Under the pieces are notes generated by a model. It ran no database searches. It saw only the letters and a list, made by a program, of their open reading frames with translations, and was not told the origin of the DNA. A stretch of 12,625 nucleotides of DNA, from assembly GCA_046706685.1 (NCBI GenBank), contig JBJKPE010000180.1:1-12625 (forward strand), read 5' to 3'. The translations under genes and the position numbers were made by a program. This DNA is from JARRRD01 sp046706685 (lineage in GTDB: Bacteria; Nitrospirota; Thermodesulfovibrionia; Thermodesulfovibrionales; UBA6898). This document shows positions 11,499-12,625 of the stretch, in pieces (position 1 is the first letter of the stretch; every line of letters starts with the position of its first letter).

Positions 11499-12625
11499 AA
11501 TAGATGTGAATGAGCTTTTAAGAACAGCTCATTCCATGGGGGCGTCCGACATCCATCTCAAGGTCGGCTCATACCCCGTATTAAGGATTAACGGGGCCCT
11601 TTCTCCTCTGTCCTCCGAGAAGCGACTCAGCCAGGAAGATACCTTGAAAACCGCTTTTTCGGTGATGAACCAGGGACAAAGGGATGTGTTCAAGAAGAAA
11701 AATGATATCGATCTGGCGTACAGCGTGCCCGGACTGGGCCGCTTCAGGTGCAACATATTTATCCAGAGAGGAACGATAGGTCTGGTGTTCAGGGTCATAC
11801 CCATGAAAATCCCGACGATCGAGGAACTGACACTGCCCGAGATACTGAAGAAGATTTCGATGGAACCGAGAGGGTTGGTTCTGGTTACCGGCACAACGGG
11901 GAGCGGCAAGTCGACAACACTTGCCTCGATGATAGACTACATCAACAGCAATAAAACCGAGCACATCATGACGATCGAAGACCCGATTGAGTACTTGCAC
12001 AGGGACAAAAGGTCGATAGTAAACCAGAGAGAAATAGGGCAGGACACCGAATCGTTCAGCAAGGCTTTGAGAGCGGCCCTGCGGCAGGACCCCGACGTCA
12101 TCCTGGTCGGTGAAATGCGTGACTTTGAAACTATCCAGACGGCTTTAACCGCCGCTGAGACCGGACATCTCGTTCTGAGCACCCTGCATACTATCGACGC
12201 CATGGAGACCGTCAACCGCATAATATCCGTTTTTCCGCCCTACCAGCATAAACAGGTCAGGATGCAGCTTGCGTCCGTTCTGAAAAGCATAATTTCGATG
12301 CGCCTCATCCCGAGGGCGGACGGTAAGGGGAGGGTGCCGGCGGTAGAAGTGCTCATTGCGACTGTCACAATAAAAGACTGCATACTCGATCCGGATAAGA
12401 CCAAGGCCATAACCGATGTGGTCGCCCAGGGGGCGATTCATTACGGCATGCAGACGTTTGACCAGTCTCTCTTCGGGCTCTTTAAAGAGGGTCTTATTAC
12501 CTATGAAGAGGCCCTGCGCAGGGCGACAAATCCTGACGATTTCGCTCTCAAGGTAAAAGGGATACAATCCACCAGCGACCTTACCTTTGATGGAGATACA
12601 CAGGGCGAAGAAATGAAAGTTGACA
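11485..12625 (+). CDS. pilT: PilT-like twitching ATPase, cut at the right edge
   Basis: This is a hexameric type IV pilus retraction ATPase; 380 codons lie in the window and no stop is reached. The N-terminal PAS-like domain has SDIHLKVGSYPVLRING. The ATPase core has Walker A GTTGSGKST at residues 136-144, the Asp box TIEDPIEYLH, Walker B ILVGEMRD with Glu210, and the His box TGHLVLSTLHT. The C-terminal region where PilT has the AIRNLIRE motif reads TIKDCILDPDKT here (residues 295-306), so this motif is not conserved. The ending, MQTFDQSLFGLFKEGLITYEEALRRATNPDDF, is PilT-like. The ATG at 11485 overlaps recA by 14 bases, with AGGAG and GGGAG upstream as ribosome sites. It is probably nearly complete, since PilT proteins have about 350-390 residues. 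Confidence 0.9.
   Translation, partial: MNENEIDVNELLRTAHSMGASDIHLKVGSYPVLRINGALSPLSSEKRLSQEDTLKTAFSVMNQGQRDVFKKKNDIDLAYSVPGLGRFRCNIFIQRGTIGLVFRVIPMKIPTIEELTLPEILKKISMEPRGLVLVTGTTGSGKSTTLASMIDYINSNKTEHIMTIEDPIEYLHRDKRSIVNQREIGQDTESFSKALRAALRQDPDVILVGEMRDFETIQTALTAAETGHLVLSTLHTIDAMETVNRIISVFPPYQHKQVRMQLASVLKSIISMRLIPRADGKGRVPAVEVLIATVTIKDCILDPDKTKAITDVVAQGAIHYGMQTFDQSLFGLFKEGLITYEEALRRATNPDDFALKVKGIQSTSDLTFDGDTQGEEMKVD

Overview
The window looks like a bacterial chromosome segment of moderate G+C content, probably from an anaerobic or sulfur-associated lineage of the Nitrospirota/Desulfobacterota kind. This placement rests on gene order and protein style (a CysO-like sulfur carrier beside threonine synthase, ApgM next to LysC and CimA, a cysteine-bearing single-domain receiver, recA followed directly by pilT). 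It is inference, not a measured phylogeny. No rRNA, tRNA, CRISPR array, insertion sequence or phage gene was seen.

Left part (1-1215, minus strand): the N-terminal part of a two-helix potassium channel with an RCK/TrkA-N domain, cut by the left edge, and a DedA-family membrane protein. Both have TTG starts, and both are preceded by an extended -10 promoter of the form TGTTATRAT. A plus-strand single-domain response regulator with several cysteines (1307-1777) is divergent from dedA.

Middle part (1975-8589, plus strand): an aspartate-family and sulfur amino-acid cluster. It runs threonine synthase (zinc-ribbon clade), CysO/MoaD-like sulfur carrier, stand-alone NIL-domain protein, ApgM-type phosphoglycerate mutase homologue (a family proposed to act as homoserine kinase), aspartate kinase (with a strong internal ribosome-binding site predicting a separate beta subunit), citramalate synthase, and an OsmC/Ohr-family protein. 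The layout suggests that aspartate activation, homoserine phosphorylation, threonine formation and thiocarboxylate sulfur delivery are co-ordinated. CimA supplies 2-oxobutanoate for isoleucine independently of threonine. This cluster is the most interesting part of the window: it may be a protein-thiocarboxylate route to homocysteine or cysteine branching at O-phosphohomoserine.

A 387-bp intergenic region (8590-8976) carries several short inverted repeats and what look like remnants of a dispersed repeat. A related fragment lies upstream of lysC.

Right part (8977-12625, plus strand): a tightly packed operon in which all five genes overlap: pgpA, pncC (CinA C-terminal type), thpR, recA and a PilT-like ATPase cut by the right edge. 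RecA is thus embedded in a housekeeping operon, and no LexA operator of a familiar type is evident upstream.
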